Below are positions 34,758 through 43,432 of a stretch of DNA of 64,000 nt, piece by piece (position 1 is the first letter of the stretch; each line of letters opens with the position of its first letter). This stretch comes from Balneolia bacterium (lineage in GTDB: Bacteria > Bacteroidota > Rhodothermia > Balneolales > Cyclonatronaceae). Location of the stretch: the NCBI GenBank assembly GCA_022565795.1, contig JAIUMA010000005.1, positions 1-64,000 on the forward strand, read 5' to 3'. The translations under genes and the position numbers were made by a program. The notes under the pieces are model-generated. The model searched no databases. It was not told where the DNA came from and saw nothing but the letters and a program-made list of their open reading frames with translations.

Positions 34758-35234
34758 ATGCTTATGAAGCTTCACATCATAAAAAGCGTCGGAATGGTAA
34801 TAGTCCTTGCGGTTCTGTCAGCATTTTCTGCATGCAGTATTGTGGGCTCCTCAGACTCCGACGAGCTGATTATATCTATTGAAGGCCAGGTTTTTGACGC
34901 CGATGATACCGTTACCGTTCAAATAACGAACAATTACAATCATGATGTTTTTGCCCTTGATCAATCCAGATGGAGTCTGCAGCAGAAGATTGGTGATGAG
35001 TGGCAGACCATCTATGCCCCAATTGCGGATACCGGCCCTCCGAGGTTCAGTCTGTTTGTTGAAGCCGGAGATGTGATTACCCAAACCTATCCTGCGCTGC
35101 CGGACGGCGCTATGTATGATCCCGACCATAACAAGCTGAGGTATGTATTCGGGCTGTTTCATGAACCCGATCCCAATTCACCAATACCAAATAACCAGCG
35201 GGTTACGACTACTTTTCAAATTGCTGCTGAGTAG
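34758..35234 (+). CDS. Small hypothetical lipoprotein
   Basis: A 158-residue lipoprotein (lipobox F-S-A-C after about 26 residues). Mature part looks like one Ig-like beta sandwich: V-T-V-Q-I-T-N-N-Y-N-H-D-V-F near residue 51 and R-Y-V-F-G-L-F-H-E-P near 128. The next gene has a similar layout (strands with V-V-N-N-T-S-D-V), so the two may be distant paralogues. Start at 34758 or the second ATG at 34764. Confidence 0.78.
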   Translation: MLMKLHIIKSVGMVIVLAVLSAFSACSIVGSSDSDELIISIEGQVFDADDTVTVQITNNYNHDVFALDQSRWSLQQKIGDEWQTIYAPIADTGPPRFSLFVEAGDVITQTYPALPDGAMYDPDHNKLRYVFGLFHEPDPNSPIPNNQRVTTTFQIAAE

Positions 35235-35287
35235 CGCAGCAGACATCTCATCAAATCGATCCTGACTCATATCAGCAGGTAGTACTT

Positions 35288-35797
35288 ATGAAAAATCTGT
35301 TTCTATCAGCAATTCCAATTTCGATCACGCTGTTGCTCATCTCAGGCTGTGGAATTTTTAATTCTGGCGATAAGAGCCCGGTTGATATCGAGCTGGATTT
35401 ACAGACGCTCAGCGGGGAGCAAATCATAACGGCACGGGTTGTTAATAACACTTCAGACGTGATTTCCGTCTATGGGGATATAGTGCAGACCAACGTGCAA
35501 CGACGATCCGATACGGGAGACTGGCATGGCCTCGCATCACAGTATATTCCCCTGAATGAACCCATAAACTGGACTGACTGGTACACCGATGTGGATCCGG
35601 ATGATGCTTATGAAAAGAAAATCACCTACCAGCAGATAACCGATTTTGTTGAGATTGCAAACAAAAGACGGGGCCCCGGCACTGATTTCGATCTGATTAC
35701 AACCGAAGGCGAATACAGATTTTTCTTCGAGCTGTACTTCGATCACGATTTTGTAAACGGAGAAAGATTCTACTCCAAAAGTTTTGTGGTAGAGTAG
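35288..35797 (+). CDS. Small hypothetical lipoprotein, Ig-like
   Basis: A 169-residue lipoprotein with lipobox I-S-G-C. The body has strand motifs I-T-A-R-V-V-N-N-T-S-D-V-I-S and Y-R-F-F-F-E-L-Y-F-D, again a beta-sandwich style like its upstream neighbour. Function unknown; it ends the run of four genes whose products are all predicted outside the cytoplasm. Confidence 0.78.
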   Translation: MKNLFLSAIPISITLLLISGCGIFNSGDKSPVDIELDLQTLSGEQIITARVVNNTSDVISVYGDIVQTNVQRRSDTGDWHGLASQYIPLNEPINWTDWYTDVDPDDAYEKKITYQQITDFVEIANKRRGPGTDFDLITTEGEYRFFFELYFDHDFVNGERFYSKSFVVE

Positions 35798-35818
35798 ACC
35801 AGGTTTGCCCATGCACCT

Positions 35819-36760
35819 CTACGAGCCTGAACTTTTCAACTCTTCAATACTTCGTCTAACGGCTTCCGCATTAGGCGTTGGAGTATACTTGAAATGGCTG
35901 TTGAATTTTGAGCTGTCGAAGTAGTAGTCCCTGTCGAACTGATAGTTCATTTCGGCTAATTCCCTCATCACGGGGACAAAAATCCCGATGCCCTTTATCA
36001 TCCAGTTTGGCAGGACCATATACTTGTTCTCCGCATTCATCTCTTTCGCAAAGAGGTTTATCCAGCCTTCGCCCGTAATTTTTTCGGGATCAGTTGGCAG
36101 GTTCCAGATCTGATTATAGGCATCCGGGGTATTGCCGAGCATGGCCGTCCCTTTTGCAAGATCCGGAACGTATCCCATGGTGTGAATGACCTTAGCATTG
36201 CAAAACCACTGGGCTTTTTTGCCCTTTTCAAGGTTGTTGAACACCAGATTCATGAGCACGCTTTTTTCTCGGGAAATTCCGCCGAAGAAATCGGGCGCCC
36301 TGGCAATTATGGCTTCGAGGCCATTTTTATTCATGTTTTCTAAAATGAGCCGGTCCACTTCTGCCCGGGTTTCACCCTTCCTGCTTGTCGGGCTAATGGG
36401 AGAGTCCTCAGTGATGTGGTTCACGTTATCACCGCCTATGGCGTACACATTGTCGAAAAATACGAGTTTGGACTTATGCTCCAGACATGCGGCTATTACG
36501 TTTTCTGCAAACGGTACCCAGACCTGCTTCCAAACGCGCGTTTCGTATGGAAACCCAATCACAACATAGGTGATTTCTGAACCTTCTACAGCCTTAAATA
36601 CCTCTTCCCGGCTGGTCAGGTCAGCCGGATGCAGGCTGTCCGTAGGATTTACTTTTTGAGGATTTCTGCTCACCAGACGGATGTCCGTCGTATAGTCTGC
36701 CAGTGCCTTTGCAAGCTCAATGCCTATGGCCCCGCCAGATCCTAAAATGGTTTGCTTCAT
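35819..36760 (-). CDS. NAD(P)-dependent epimerase/dehydratase-family protein
   Basis: A 313-residue extended short-chain dehydrogenase-like protein. Start at 36760 gives M-K-Q-T-I-L-G-S-G-G-A-I-G, a Rossmann glycine motif of the atypical G-S-G-G-x-I-G form. V-V-I-G-F-P-Y, F-F-D-N-V-Y-A-I-G-G and A-R-A-P-D-F-F-G-G follow. The catalytic Tyr is not obvious (V-Y-A-I-G-G instead of Y-x-x-x-K), so it may be a binding or regulatory member. It ends near the lipoprotein run and is convergent with it. Confidence 0.85.
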   Translation of the reverse strand: MKQTILGSGGAIGIELAKALADYTTDIRLVSRNPQKVNPTDSLHPADLTSREEVFKAVEGSEITYVVIGFPYETRVWKQVWVPFAENVIAACLEHKSKLVFFDNVYAIGGDNVNHITEDSPISPTSRKGETRAEVDRLILENMNKNGLEAIIARAPDFFGGISREKSVLMNLVFNNLEKGKKAQWFCNAKVIHTMGYVPDLAKGTAMLGNTPDAYNQIWNLPTDPEKITGEGWINLFAKEMNAENKYMVLPNWMIKGIGIFVPVMRELAEMNYQFDRDYYFDSSKFNSHFKYTPTPNAEAVRRSIEELKSSGS

Positions 36761-36846
36761 AGTGTTTTGGTTTTTGCGTTTCATAAAAATCTTGCTGAGT
36801 CCTAAATCAATTTAGTTAAATAGTTAACTACATAACCCGGATTTGT

Positions 36847-37206
36847 CTAAAACTCGGATTTATGAACTCTGGAAATAAGCCCCGTCGCTATCACCAAAAA
36901 ACCTCCGGCCAGATAATAGTAATGGATGTGCAGCAAATTCGGATTGTTCGGATTATCCTGAATCTCCGGGAACCCAACGGCCGGCAGCACTGAAAATAAT
37001 AACAGCGGCAAGCTCGACAACAGCGCCGGTATCAATGATCTGTACTGTACCAAGGTATAGACCAAAATTAGAGCACTCCAAAAAAGAAGAACCGGATCGA
37101 AGCTAAGCTCTGCTTCTCGGGTCAGCACGGTAATTATGGGTGTTGCAATTACTAATGCTAAAACAAAAAGAATCAGAGACGTGTAATTTGCCTTTTTTTC
37201 TTCCAT
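36847..37206 (-). CDS. Small four-helix membrane protein
   Basis: A 119-residue membrane protein: hydrophobic helices near 9-27, 38-54, 58-76 and 93-110. It begins 23 bases after the stop of the ABC permease, so it is the third gene of that operon. No family recognised. It may be an accessory part of the exporter or simply co-expressed. Confidence 0.65.
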   Translation of the reverse strand: MEEKKANYTSLILFVLALVIATPIITVLTREAELSFDPVLLFWSALILVYTLVQYRSLIPALLSSLPLLLFSVLPAVGFPEIQDNPNNPNLLHIHYYYLAGGFLVIATGLISRVHKSEF

Positions 37207-37229
37207 AACAATTTCCTTTTTCTACGAAA

Positions 37230-38423
37230 TCATGCCCTTCTGAACCAGTGCACCATTTCTCTGAGACTTGGTTCCTTTCCGTACATCATCATGCCAGTGG
37301 CAAAGATTTTACCGGCCCATACGCGAAACAGCCATGCCGTAGCGGCTAATAGAACCAAAGCTACTACCGGCTCCCACCAGGGGACCTGAGTCATTACCAG
37401 GCGGACGGGTAGTATGGCATAGGATGTTAGAGGAAATACCGCCAGAATCTGAATGGCGGTACTGTCGGCGTTGAAAATGGCCACGAAGGCAAACAACACA
37501 GGATAGAGCGGAATCATCATCAGGGCGGACTTTTGTGATGTGTTCGGATCATCGATCGTGGCCGCAATTCCGGCAAAAAAGGAGTTGATCATCAAAATCC
37601 CCAGTATGGACAGCAGCAAAAAAAGGATGAGCAGGCCAGGGTTTATGAGCACCAGCGCCTGACCAAACGGCGCGCCGGTAAAATTGATCAGCGCAACCAT
37701 GCCAATGAGTCCGAGCCCTCCGTAATAGACCACATAGGTTAATCCGATTCCCGTAATGCCCAGGATTTTGCCATCGATCCAGGTCTGCGGACTAATAGCC
37801 GATATAACCTGTTCGGTAATTCGCTGCTGTTTCTCTCCGGTAATTGCTGTGAACTGATAGGCAAATCCCATAAATACGGCCATCAGTATAAGGAAAATGG
37901 CAATGCCAGCCAGCCATTTATCTGCCGAAGAGGATTCGCTTCCACGGTCAAACTCGGTGTGGAGCACCATGCCATCCTCAATGGCTGCAAATACCGAGGC
38001 ATCAATATCAAATTCCTGCAATTTCAGGTCGGTGCGCTGTTCCCTCAGATGCTGACGCAATCCGGTAAGCCAACCACGCTCACCCTTCATTCTGATGGTG
38101 GCTGAATCTGTTGAAACGATGGTCAGAATTCCGTCAAGATCGCCCGCCTCCAGCTCCTCAAGGAGCACGTCCATAGCGTCTTCCGAGCGGTCGCTGAACG
38201 TAAACTGGCTGCTCTGAAAATTCTCGCTGCTAAAGTCACCATACTCGTGCACAGCAATATCCGGGGTGGTTATGGTGTCTGAAGCCACCCAGAAACCAAT
38301 TACGCCACCAATCAATCCGAAAGCTAAAAAGAACACGGTTCCTTTGATCAGATCAATCCATTTGAAGAAGCGGGTGTACTCCCATTTGGTTACGTTCCAG
38401 ACGGTTTTTAACTGATTATTCAT
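37230..38423 (-). CDS. ABC-2 type permease (NatB-like)
   Basis: A 397-residue exporter permease. One helix near residue 25, a large extracytoplasmic loop (about 50-175) and five or six helices in the last half (from W-L-A-G-I-A-I-F-L) give the ABC-2/NatB layout; K-Q-Q-R-I-T-E-Q-V-I-S-A-I-S-P is the conserved coupling segment. Start at 38423 overlaps the end of the ATPase gene by 8 bases. With the ATPase it should form an exporter such as a sodium, peptide or antibiotic efflux pump; substrate is unknown. Confidence 0.88.
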   Translation of the reverse strand: MNNQLKTVWNVTKWEYTRFFKWIDLIKGTVFFLAFGLIGGVIGFWVASDTITTPDIAVHEYGDFSSENFQSSQFTFSDRSEDAMDVLLEELEAGDLDGILTIVSTDSATIRMKGERGWLTGLRQHLREQRTDLKLQEFDIDASVFAAIEDGMVLHTEFDRGSESSSADKWLAGIAIFLILMAVFMGFAYQFTAITGEKQQRITEQVISAISPQTWIDGKILGITGIGLTYVVYYGGLGLIGMVALINFTGAPFGQALVLINPGLLILFLLLSILGILMINSFFAGIAATIDDPNTSQKSALMMIPLYPVLFAFVAIFNADSTAIQILAVFPLTSYAILPVRLVMTQVPWWEPVVALVLLAATAWLFRVWAGKIFATGMMMYGKEPSLREMVHWFRRA

Positions 38424-39339
38424 GAGCCCGCCCTCCATTTCTGAAGCTCTCAATGAAGATTTCGTGCAGGTTTACGTCAGACGTCTTCAGGGTTTTAACT
38501 GAACCGGCTGCAATCATAATTTTAAGAACCTCATTCATAGAGTAGTTTTCAGAAAAATAGATCTCCCATTCCCCGGGAGCCGTCATAATGCTGTTTCTGA
38601 TGTCACCCGAGCCTTGGAAAAGCTCATTTTTCACATCCCCGTCGTAAGTTACAATCAGCTTTTTGTCGGAGATGGTGTTGTTGCGAATATCGTCGAATGT
38701 GCCGCTGATTAGCTCTTTCCCATTGTTTATCATCAGAATACGGTCTGCAATGTTCTCAATCAACTGCATCTGATGGGCGCTCAGCAGGATGGTCATTCCG
38801 CCATCACGAAGCTCCCGGATGATGTCGGAAATGAGCTCCTGATTGATGGGATCAAATCCCGAAAACGGCTCGTCCAGAATAGCGAACTCGGGCTCATGTA
38901 AAATTGAGGCGATAAACTGCACCTTCTGCTGATTCCCTTTCGAAAGGGTGGAAATCTTTTCGGCCTTCCGGTCCAGAATTCCAAACCGATCCAGCCATGC
39001 GTTTGCCTTCTTCTGCGCCTCAGCCGGGTCACTGCCCCGAAGCGTTGACAAATAAACCAGCGTTTTTATGATGGGCGCATCCTGATACAAACCCCGCTCT
39101 TCGGGCAGGTAGCCCAATTTCGAGCGATTCACCTTATCACCCTGCATAACAGAGGGGCCGAACGTAATGGAACCGCTGTCCGGCTCCATAATCTGCATAA
39201 TCATGCGGACGCTGCTCGTTTTTCCGGCACCATTGGGGCCAAGAAGGGCGAAAATTTCTCCCTTTTTAATTTCAAACGAAAGATCATCCACAGCCCTTAC
39301 TTTGGTGAACTTTTTGACCACGTTTTTAAATTTGAGCAT
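38416..39339 (-). CDS. ABC transporter ATPase (NatA-like)
   Basis: A 307-residue ABC ATPase. Walker A G-P-N-G-A-G-K-T-S, signature L-S-K-G-N-Q-Q-K-V and Walker B F-A-I-L-D-E-P-F-S-G-F-D-P are intact, with the DUF4162-type C-terminal tail of about 80 residues seen in NatA and drug exporters. First gene of the operon with the permease and small membrane protein; translational coupling is shown by the overlapping stop and start. Confidence 0.94.
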   Translation of the reverse strand: MLKFKNVVKKFTKVRAVDDLSFEIKKGEIFALLGPNGAGKTSSVRMIMQIMEPDSGSITFGPSVMQGDKVNRSKLGYLPEERGLYQDAPIIKTLVYLSTLRGSDPAEAQKKANAWLDRFGILDRKAEKISTLSKGNQQKVQFIASILHEPEFAILDEPFSGFDPINQELISDIIRELRDGGMTILLSAHQMQLIENIADRILMINNGKELISGTFDDIRNNTISDKKLIVTYDGDVKNELFQGSGDIRNSIMTAPGEWEIYFSENYSMNEVLKIMIAAGSVKTLKTSDVNLHEIFIESFRNGGRAHE

Positions 39340-39522
39340 ACACTAAAATGACGAGTTGAGCTTCTGAAAAATTAATTAACAGACGGGGATTTGGACACCA
39401 GAATAGAGTCCGGAAACATAGTATAGCACGAAAATAAGTGCAAAAAGTTACGGCCTGCAGGCTGATGAGTTCGACATTCTTAGCGCTGATCCGGAATTGC
39501 CGAGATAATCATACGTATCGGA

Positions 39523-40311
39523 TCATGCAACATCACGATCAGGTTCGGAGTCGCGGTTTCCGGCCTGAGTGGTTTTGGTATCTTCGCTCAGATCGGGGGC
39601 AATATCATCATGTATAATTTCAGCGGGTTGTACCAGCTCACTTAGTCGCATTTCCGCATAGTCTGAGACCCTAAGCAGCTTTTGAACCGTTTCCGATCTC
39701 TTCTTTCGGATATGATTTTTCACCATGAAAAAGGTGGAGCCATAAATCACTGCGCCGGTAAGGATCGCGATATACAGGTGAAGCCATTCTGCCGCTGCGG
39801 CTACGGGGAGAAAGCCAATAATAAATGCGGCTGGAATAGAAACAATCGCAGCTTCAAGGCTATTGCCATGGTAAAACTGCTGCTTGATTACACGGAGCTG
39901 GTACCCATCACCTTTATCGGTTAGGGTGATGAGTGCATCCTTAAGCTGATATTCGCAGGTTTGACCCATTTTATGTACTTCAGAAGGCTTGCCGGACCAG
40001 AGATAGCTACCTCCGAACTCAAGCTTCAGCTCCGAAAAAAAGTTATCTATTTCAGCATCAGATAACCGGCCTTCAATCCATTTTGTAGCTACAACTTCCG
40101 GAAACGTCTCATCCCTGTTTTGTTCTCTGGTTTGAGAAAGTTCTGCCGCTGCTTTTTGCAAAACAGCTTTTGAAATGCCCAGTTCGAAAGCCATTTTTTC
40201 CAGTTCGGTGATGGTAAGCACGTCGTCGCTTTCTTCTTCCTTTTTATCTTTTGCAGTAAGAGCCCGTTTTAAAATCTCAATGGTTTCTTGTTGAGAATAG
40301 GATTGCTTCAT
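39523..40311 (-). CDS. Membrane protein with helical N-terminal module
   Basis: A 262-residue protein. The N-terminus (Q-E-T-I-E-I-L-K-R-A-L, then L-T-I-T-E-L-E-K-M-A-F-E-L-G-I-S-K-A-V-L-Q) is a helical module of the kind put before membrane domains in unknown proteins. Two hydrophobic helices follow near residues 152-190, then a charged acidic tail. No enzymatic motif. It is divergent from the gene at 40420 and separated by 180 bases from the ABC genes. Confidence 0.7.
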   Translation of the reverse strand: MKQSYSQQETIEILKRALTAKDKKEEESDDVLTITELEKMAFELGISKAVLQKAAAELSQTREQNRDETFPEVVATKWIEGRLSDAEIDNFFSELKLEFGGSYLWSGKPSEVHKMGQTCEYQLKDALITLTDKGDGYQLRVIKQQFYHGNSLEAAIVSIPAAFIIGFLPVAAAAEWLHLYIAILTGAVIYGSTFFMVKNHIRKKRSETVQKLLRVSDYAEMRLSELVQPAEIIHDDIAPDLSEDTKTTQAGNRDSEPDRDVA

Positions 40312-40419
40312 TAGTCTGTAATAGAATCAAAATTTATTGAAATGGGTAATAATGCCTGACGTTTCATATGTTTGACTGAACCAGAATTCTTTCCGTCTCC
40401 CGGCAGCATAAACAGGCCT

Positions 40420-41118
40420 ATGAACCTTAAACTTGCATACGTGCTACAACTTATCATTTTCACGGCTTTAGCTCTAACCGGGGAAATTAAATACCCTGAC
40501 TTCTCCAAAATGACGGTTGATGAGGTTTCTGAGGTCAGCGGCTGGACCATCATAAAACAAGCATCCGGACACCTGAGCTCAGATGATTCTGAAGACATGG
40601 TTGTGATTCTGCAGTCCGGTGATCACCGATTTGTGAACTGTGATGAAAGCGCTGAGCTGCTGAAAGATGAAAAGCGGATCATCCTTGTTTTAACGGCTGG
40701 TGAGAGGGAGCCAAAAGTGAGCATTCAGAACAACAGGTTTATTGCACCCCCGATTTCAGGAGGAATGGAATGTTATCTGGAGCCCGACATATCCATTGAA
40801 AATGGACAGCTGTGGATTAGCTACCAATACGTGCGGGCGAACTCAACCTATACCTTTGAATTCATTGATGAATCGCTAGTCCTCGTCTCCGCAAAGAAAG
40901 CCGGCGTCTCGGGCAGCGTGTTTTCATCCAATCATTTCGATTTTTTATCCGGGGTCGTTACAACCGAAAAAGGCAGCATAAGCTCCGATTCCGCGACCAT
41001 CGAAACAATTTCCGTTGAATGCGATGGCTTCAAAAAGCTCTCCGATATGACTGAAAGGCACGGGTGGGAACTGGCAGATTTCAAAACGCACGGTTCATTC
41101 TTGCATTGCCAACGGTAA
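40420..41118 (+). CDS. Hypothetical exported or anchored protein
   Basis: A 232-residue protein. From ATG 40420 it has a hydrophobic N-terminus (L-A-Y-V-L-Q-L-I-I-F-T-A-L-A-L) that could be a signal or anchor. The rest is globular; C-S-D-D-S-E-D type acidic stretch and S-V-E-C-D-G-F-K-K-L near the end. Upstream sequence in frame from 40372 is not signal-like. I do not recognise the family. It is 69 bases before egtB, so might be in its transcript. Confidence 0.62.
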   Translation: MNLKLAYVLQLIIFTALALTGEIKYPDFSKMTVDEVSEVSGWTIIKQASGHLSSDDSEDMVVILQSGDHRFVNCDESAELLKDEKRIILVLTAGEREPKVSIQNNRFIAPPISGGMECYLEPDISIENGQLWISYQYVRANSTYTFEFIDESLVLVSAKKAGVSGSVFSSNHFDFLSGVVTTEKGSISSDSATIETISVECDGFKKLSDMTERHGWELADFKTHGSFLHCQR

Positions 41119-41187
41119 TCAGTTATCTATGGTTAAGGATTATCATGAAGCCTGAAACCTTTGCACACGAAACTACCGAATTAATTT

Positions 41188-42345
41188 ATGAGTCATCTAA
41201 AGAGCCGTTATCACCAGGTGCGGCAGCGTTCCGAGAAGCTGTGCGAGCCGCTGACCATTGAGGATTACCTGCCACAGCCCGCCGATTTTGGCAGCCCGCC
41301 CAAATGGAACCTTGCCCACGTCAGCTGGTTTTTTGAAGAGCTTGTTCTTAAGCCGTATCAGAAGGGATACAAGCCGTTTAATGATGATTTTGGCTTCCTG
41401 TTCAACAGCTATTACAACACCCTGGGCGACCGCACCTTGCGCACCAGCCGGGGCGATCTCACCCGGCCCGGTGTGGATGAGGTCTACCGCTACCGCCGCT
41501 ATGTTGACGAAAAAATGGATGAGCTGCTTTCCGGGGAGCTGACTGATGAGGAAAAGGATACCATCATCCTGGGACTGAACCACGAGCAGCAGCATCAGGA
41601 GCTGATGATTACCGACATGAAGTATATGTTCAGCCTCAATCCGCTTCACCCGGTGTACGAAAAGTCCTTTAATCTACTCGCGGGCAAAAACAAGGAATCG
41701 GGCTGGGTCGACATCAAAGAGGGCGTGTACGAAATTGGTCATACCGGTGATGGCTTCTGTTACGATAACGAGCTTGGTCGCCACAAGACATACCTTCATG
41801 ATGCCCAAATTTCCAAAGCGCTGGTTACCAACGGCGAGTTCCTCGAGTTTATCGAAGCGGGCGGATACGAAAACTTCAAATACTGGCTGGATGAAGGCTG
41901 GTCGTGGGTGAGCGCCAACGGCGTAAAGCATCCGCTCTACTGGAAAAATCTGGACGGAAGCTGGCATCAGTTTACGCTGGCCGGGCTCAAAAAGCTGGAT
42001 CCGGATGCCATTCTGGGGCACATCAATTTTTATGAAGCCGATGCCTTTGCGCGCTGGAAAGGCATGCGATTGCCAACCGAGTTTGAATGGGAGGCGGCAG
42101 CCGATAAGTTTGACTGGGGCGAGCGCTGGGAATGGACCAACTCCGCCTACCTGCCCTATCCCGGATTCACTACGGTCGAAGGGCCGGCGGGCGAGTACAA
42201 CGGCAAGTTTATGGTCAATCAGATGGTGCTTCGGGGTGCGTCTGTTGCTACTTCGGAAGGTCACGCCCGCAAAACCTATCGCAACTTCTTTCATCCGCCA
42301 TTGCAGTGGCAGTATTCCGGAGTCCGGCTGGCGCGATCGATATGA
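41188..42345 (+). CDS. egtB: Ergothioneine synthase EgtB (sulfoxide-forming)
   Basis: Non-haem iron enzyme that joins a thiol donor (gamma-glutamylcysteine or cysteine) to trimethylhistidine to give the sulfoxide precursor of ergothioneine. The DinB-like half has W-N-L-A-H-V-S-W-F and the iron motif H-E-Q-Q-H-Q-E (H-x3-H-x-E); the C-terminal FGE-sulfatase fold runs G-H-T-G-D-G-F to F-F-H-P-P-x-Q-W-Q-Y-S-G-V-R-L-A. Length 385 is slightly below the typical 420-430. Its last stop overlaps the egtD start in ATGA, so both are translated together. Confidence 0.95.
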   Translation: MSHLKSRYHQVRQRSEKLCEPLTIEDYLPQPADFGSPPKWNLAHVSWFFEELVLKPYQKGYKPFNDDFGFLFNSYYNTLGDRTLRTSRGDLTRPGVDEVYRYRRYVDEKMDELLSGELTDEEKDTIILGLNHEQQHQELMITDMKYMFSLNPLHPVYEKSFNLLAGKNKESGWVDIKEGVYEIGHTGDGFCYDNELGRHKTYLHDAQISKALVTNGEFLEFIEAGGYENFKYWLDEGWSWVSANGVKHPLYWKNLDGSWHQFTLAGLKKLDPDAILGHINFYEADAFARWKGMRLPTEFEWEAAADKFDWGERWEWTNSAYLPYPGFTTVEGPAGEYNGKFMVNQMVLRGASVATSEGHARKTYRNFFHPPLQWQYSGVRLARSI

Positions 42346-43289
42346 TGCAGACATTTTTACGGGACGTACATGATGGGCTGAGCGCCGATCCCAAAACGCT
42401 GCCCTCGCGCTATTTTTACGATAAGAAGGGTGATGCACTTTTTGTCGAAATTATGGCTTTGGACGAGTACTATCTAACCAGCGCAGAGCTCGAAATTTTC
42501 AGCAAAAAAACCGCCGCTCTTGCCGAAGCGCTGGGCGTCTCCAAAGACAAACCGTTCGAACTCGCCGAGCTGGGCGCTGGTGATGGTAAAAAGACCAAAC
42601 ACCTGCTTCGCTATTTGTGTGATGACGGATACGATTTTGCCTATGTCCCCATAGACATTTCACAAAACGCGCTAGACGGACTCGCTTGTTCGCTATCGGC
42701 TGAGATGCCATCACTCCGCATTAAACCGCTACAGGGAGATTATTTTGATGTGCTTACACAGCTCAAGACTTCCGATGCCCCCAAAGTGGTCCTTTTTCTC
42801 GGCTCCAATATCGGTAACATGCCGGATGCCCGGGCGAGTCGCTTTGCCCGGGAGCTGAGTAAGACGCTTACCGAAGGCGACCGTTTTCTGCTTGGCGTCG
42901 ATTTAATCAAAGACGCATCCGTGGTGCTTCCGGCTTACGACGACGGTGAGGGCGTTACAAAGGCTTTCAATCTGAATCTGCTTGAACGCATCAACCGGGA
43001 GCTTGGGGGCAACTTTGACATCACCCTTTTTGAGCACGTGGTAACCTACACCAAAGCCGAGGGTATTGTGCGCTCCTACCTCAGGAGTAAGGTTGATCAG
43101 ACCGTAACAATAGCGGAAAACGGGGAGAGCTACGATTTTAAAGCAGGCGAGTCCATCCACACCGAAATTTCGCGTAAGTATGATGACAAGCTGATTGGGG
43201 AAATATTTGCCGATACGCCTTTCAGCCTCAAGCAAAAACTCACCGATGCCAACGGTTACTTCGCCGACTACATCTTCGTGAAGGGGTAG
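42342..43289 (+). CDS. egtD: L-histidine N-alpha-methyltransferase EgtD
   Basis: SAM-dependent enzyme that adds three methyl groups to the alpha amine of histidine (forming hercynine), the first step of ergothioneine synthesis. The 315 residues carry R-Y-F-Y-D-K-K-G-D-A-L-F, E-L-G-A-G-D-G-K-K-T (SAM loop), V-P-I-D-I-S, F-L-G-S-N-I-G-N and T-E-I-S-R-K-Y. Two ATG codons in tandem at 42342 and 42345 overlap the egtB stop; the first is chosen. The order egtB-egtD without other egt genes suggests the C-S lyase step is elsewhere. Confidence 0.95.
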   Translation: MMQTFLRDVHDGLSADPKTLPSRYFYDKKGDALFVEIMALDEYYLTSAELEIFSKKTAALAEALGVSKDKPFELAELGAGDGKKTKHLLRYLCDDGYDFAYVPIDISQNALDGLACSLSAEMPSLRIKPLQGDYFDVLTQLKTSDAPKVVLFLGSNIGNMPDARASRFARELSKTLTEGDRFLLGVDLIKDASVVLPAYDDGEGVTKAFNLNLLERINRELGGNFDITLFEHVVTYTKAEGIVRSYLRSKVDQTVTIAENGESYDFKAGESIHTEISRKYDDKLIGEIFADTPFSLKQKLTDANGYFADYIFVKG

Positions 43290-43301
43290 GACCTGAAGGC
43301 A

Positions 43302-43432
43302 GGACGCAAAGATGCGCAGATTTTAAAAAGAAAGGCGCGCAAAATATGGTGACACCCTTTTTGCGTAACTCCCGACGCCCGCCTGACGGGGCCGGGACAA
43401 GTTCCACGGCATAATCCCCCTAATCTGCGTCC
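43302..43432. repeat. GGACGCAGA-family hairpin element, copy 1
   Basis: Starts GGACGCAAAGATGCGCAGAT, contains AAAAAGAAAGGCGCGCAAA and ends CTAATCTGCGTCC, so the ends are inverted repeats. Matches the copies at 46337-46469 and 46478-46574. Its right end overlaps the last codons of the ATPase gene. Confidence 0.75.
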
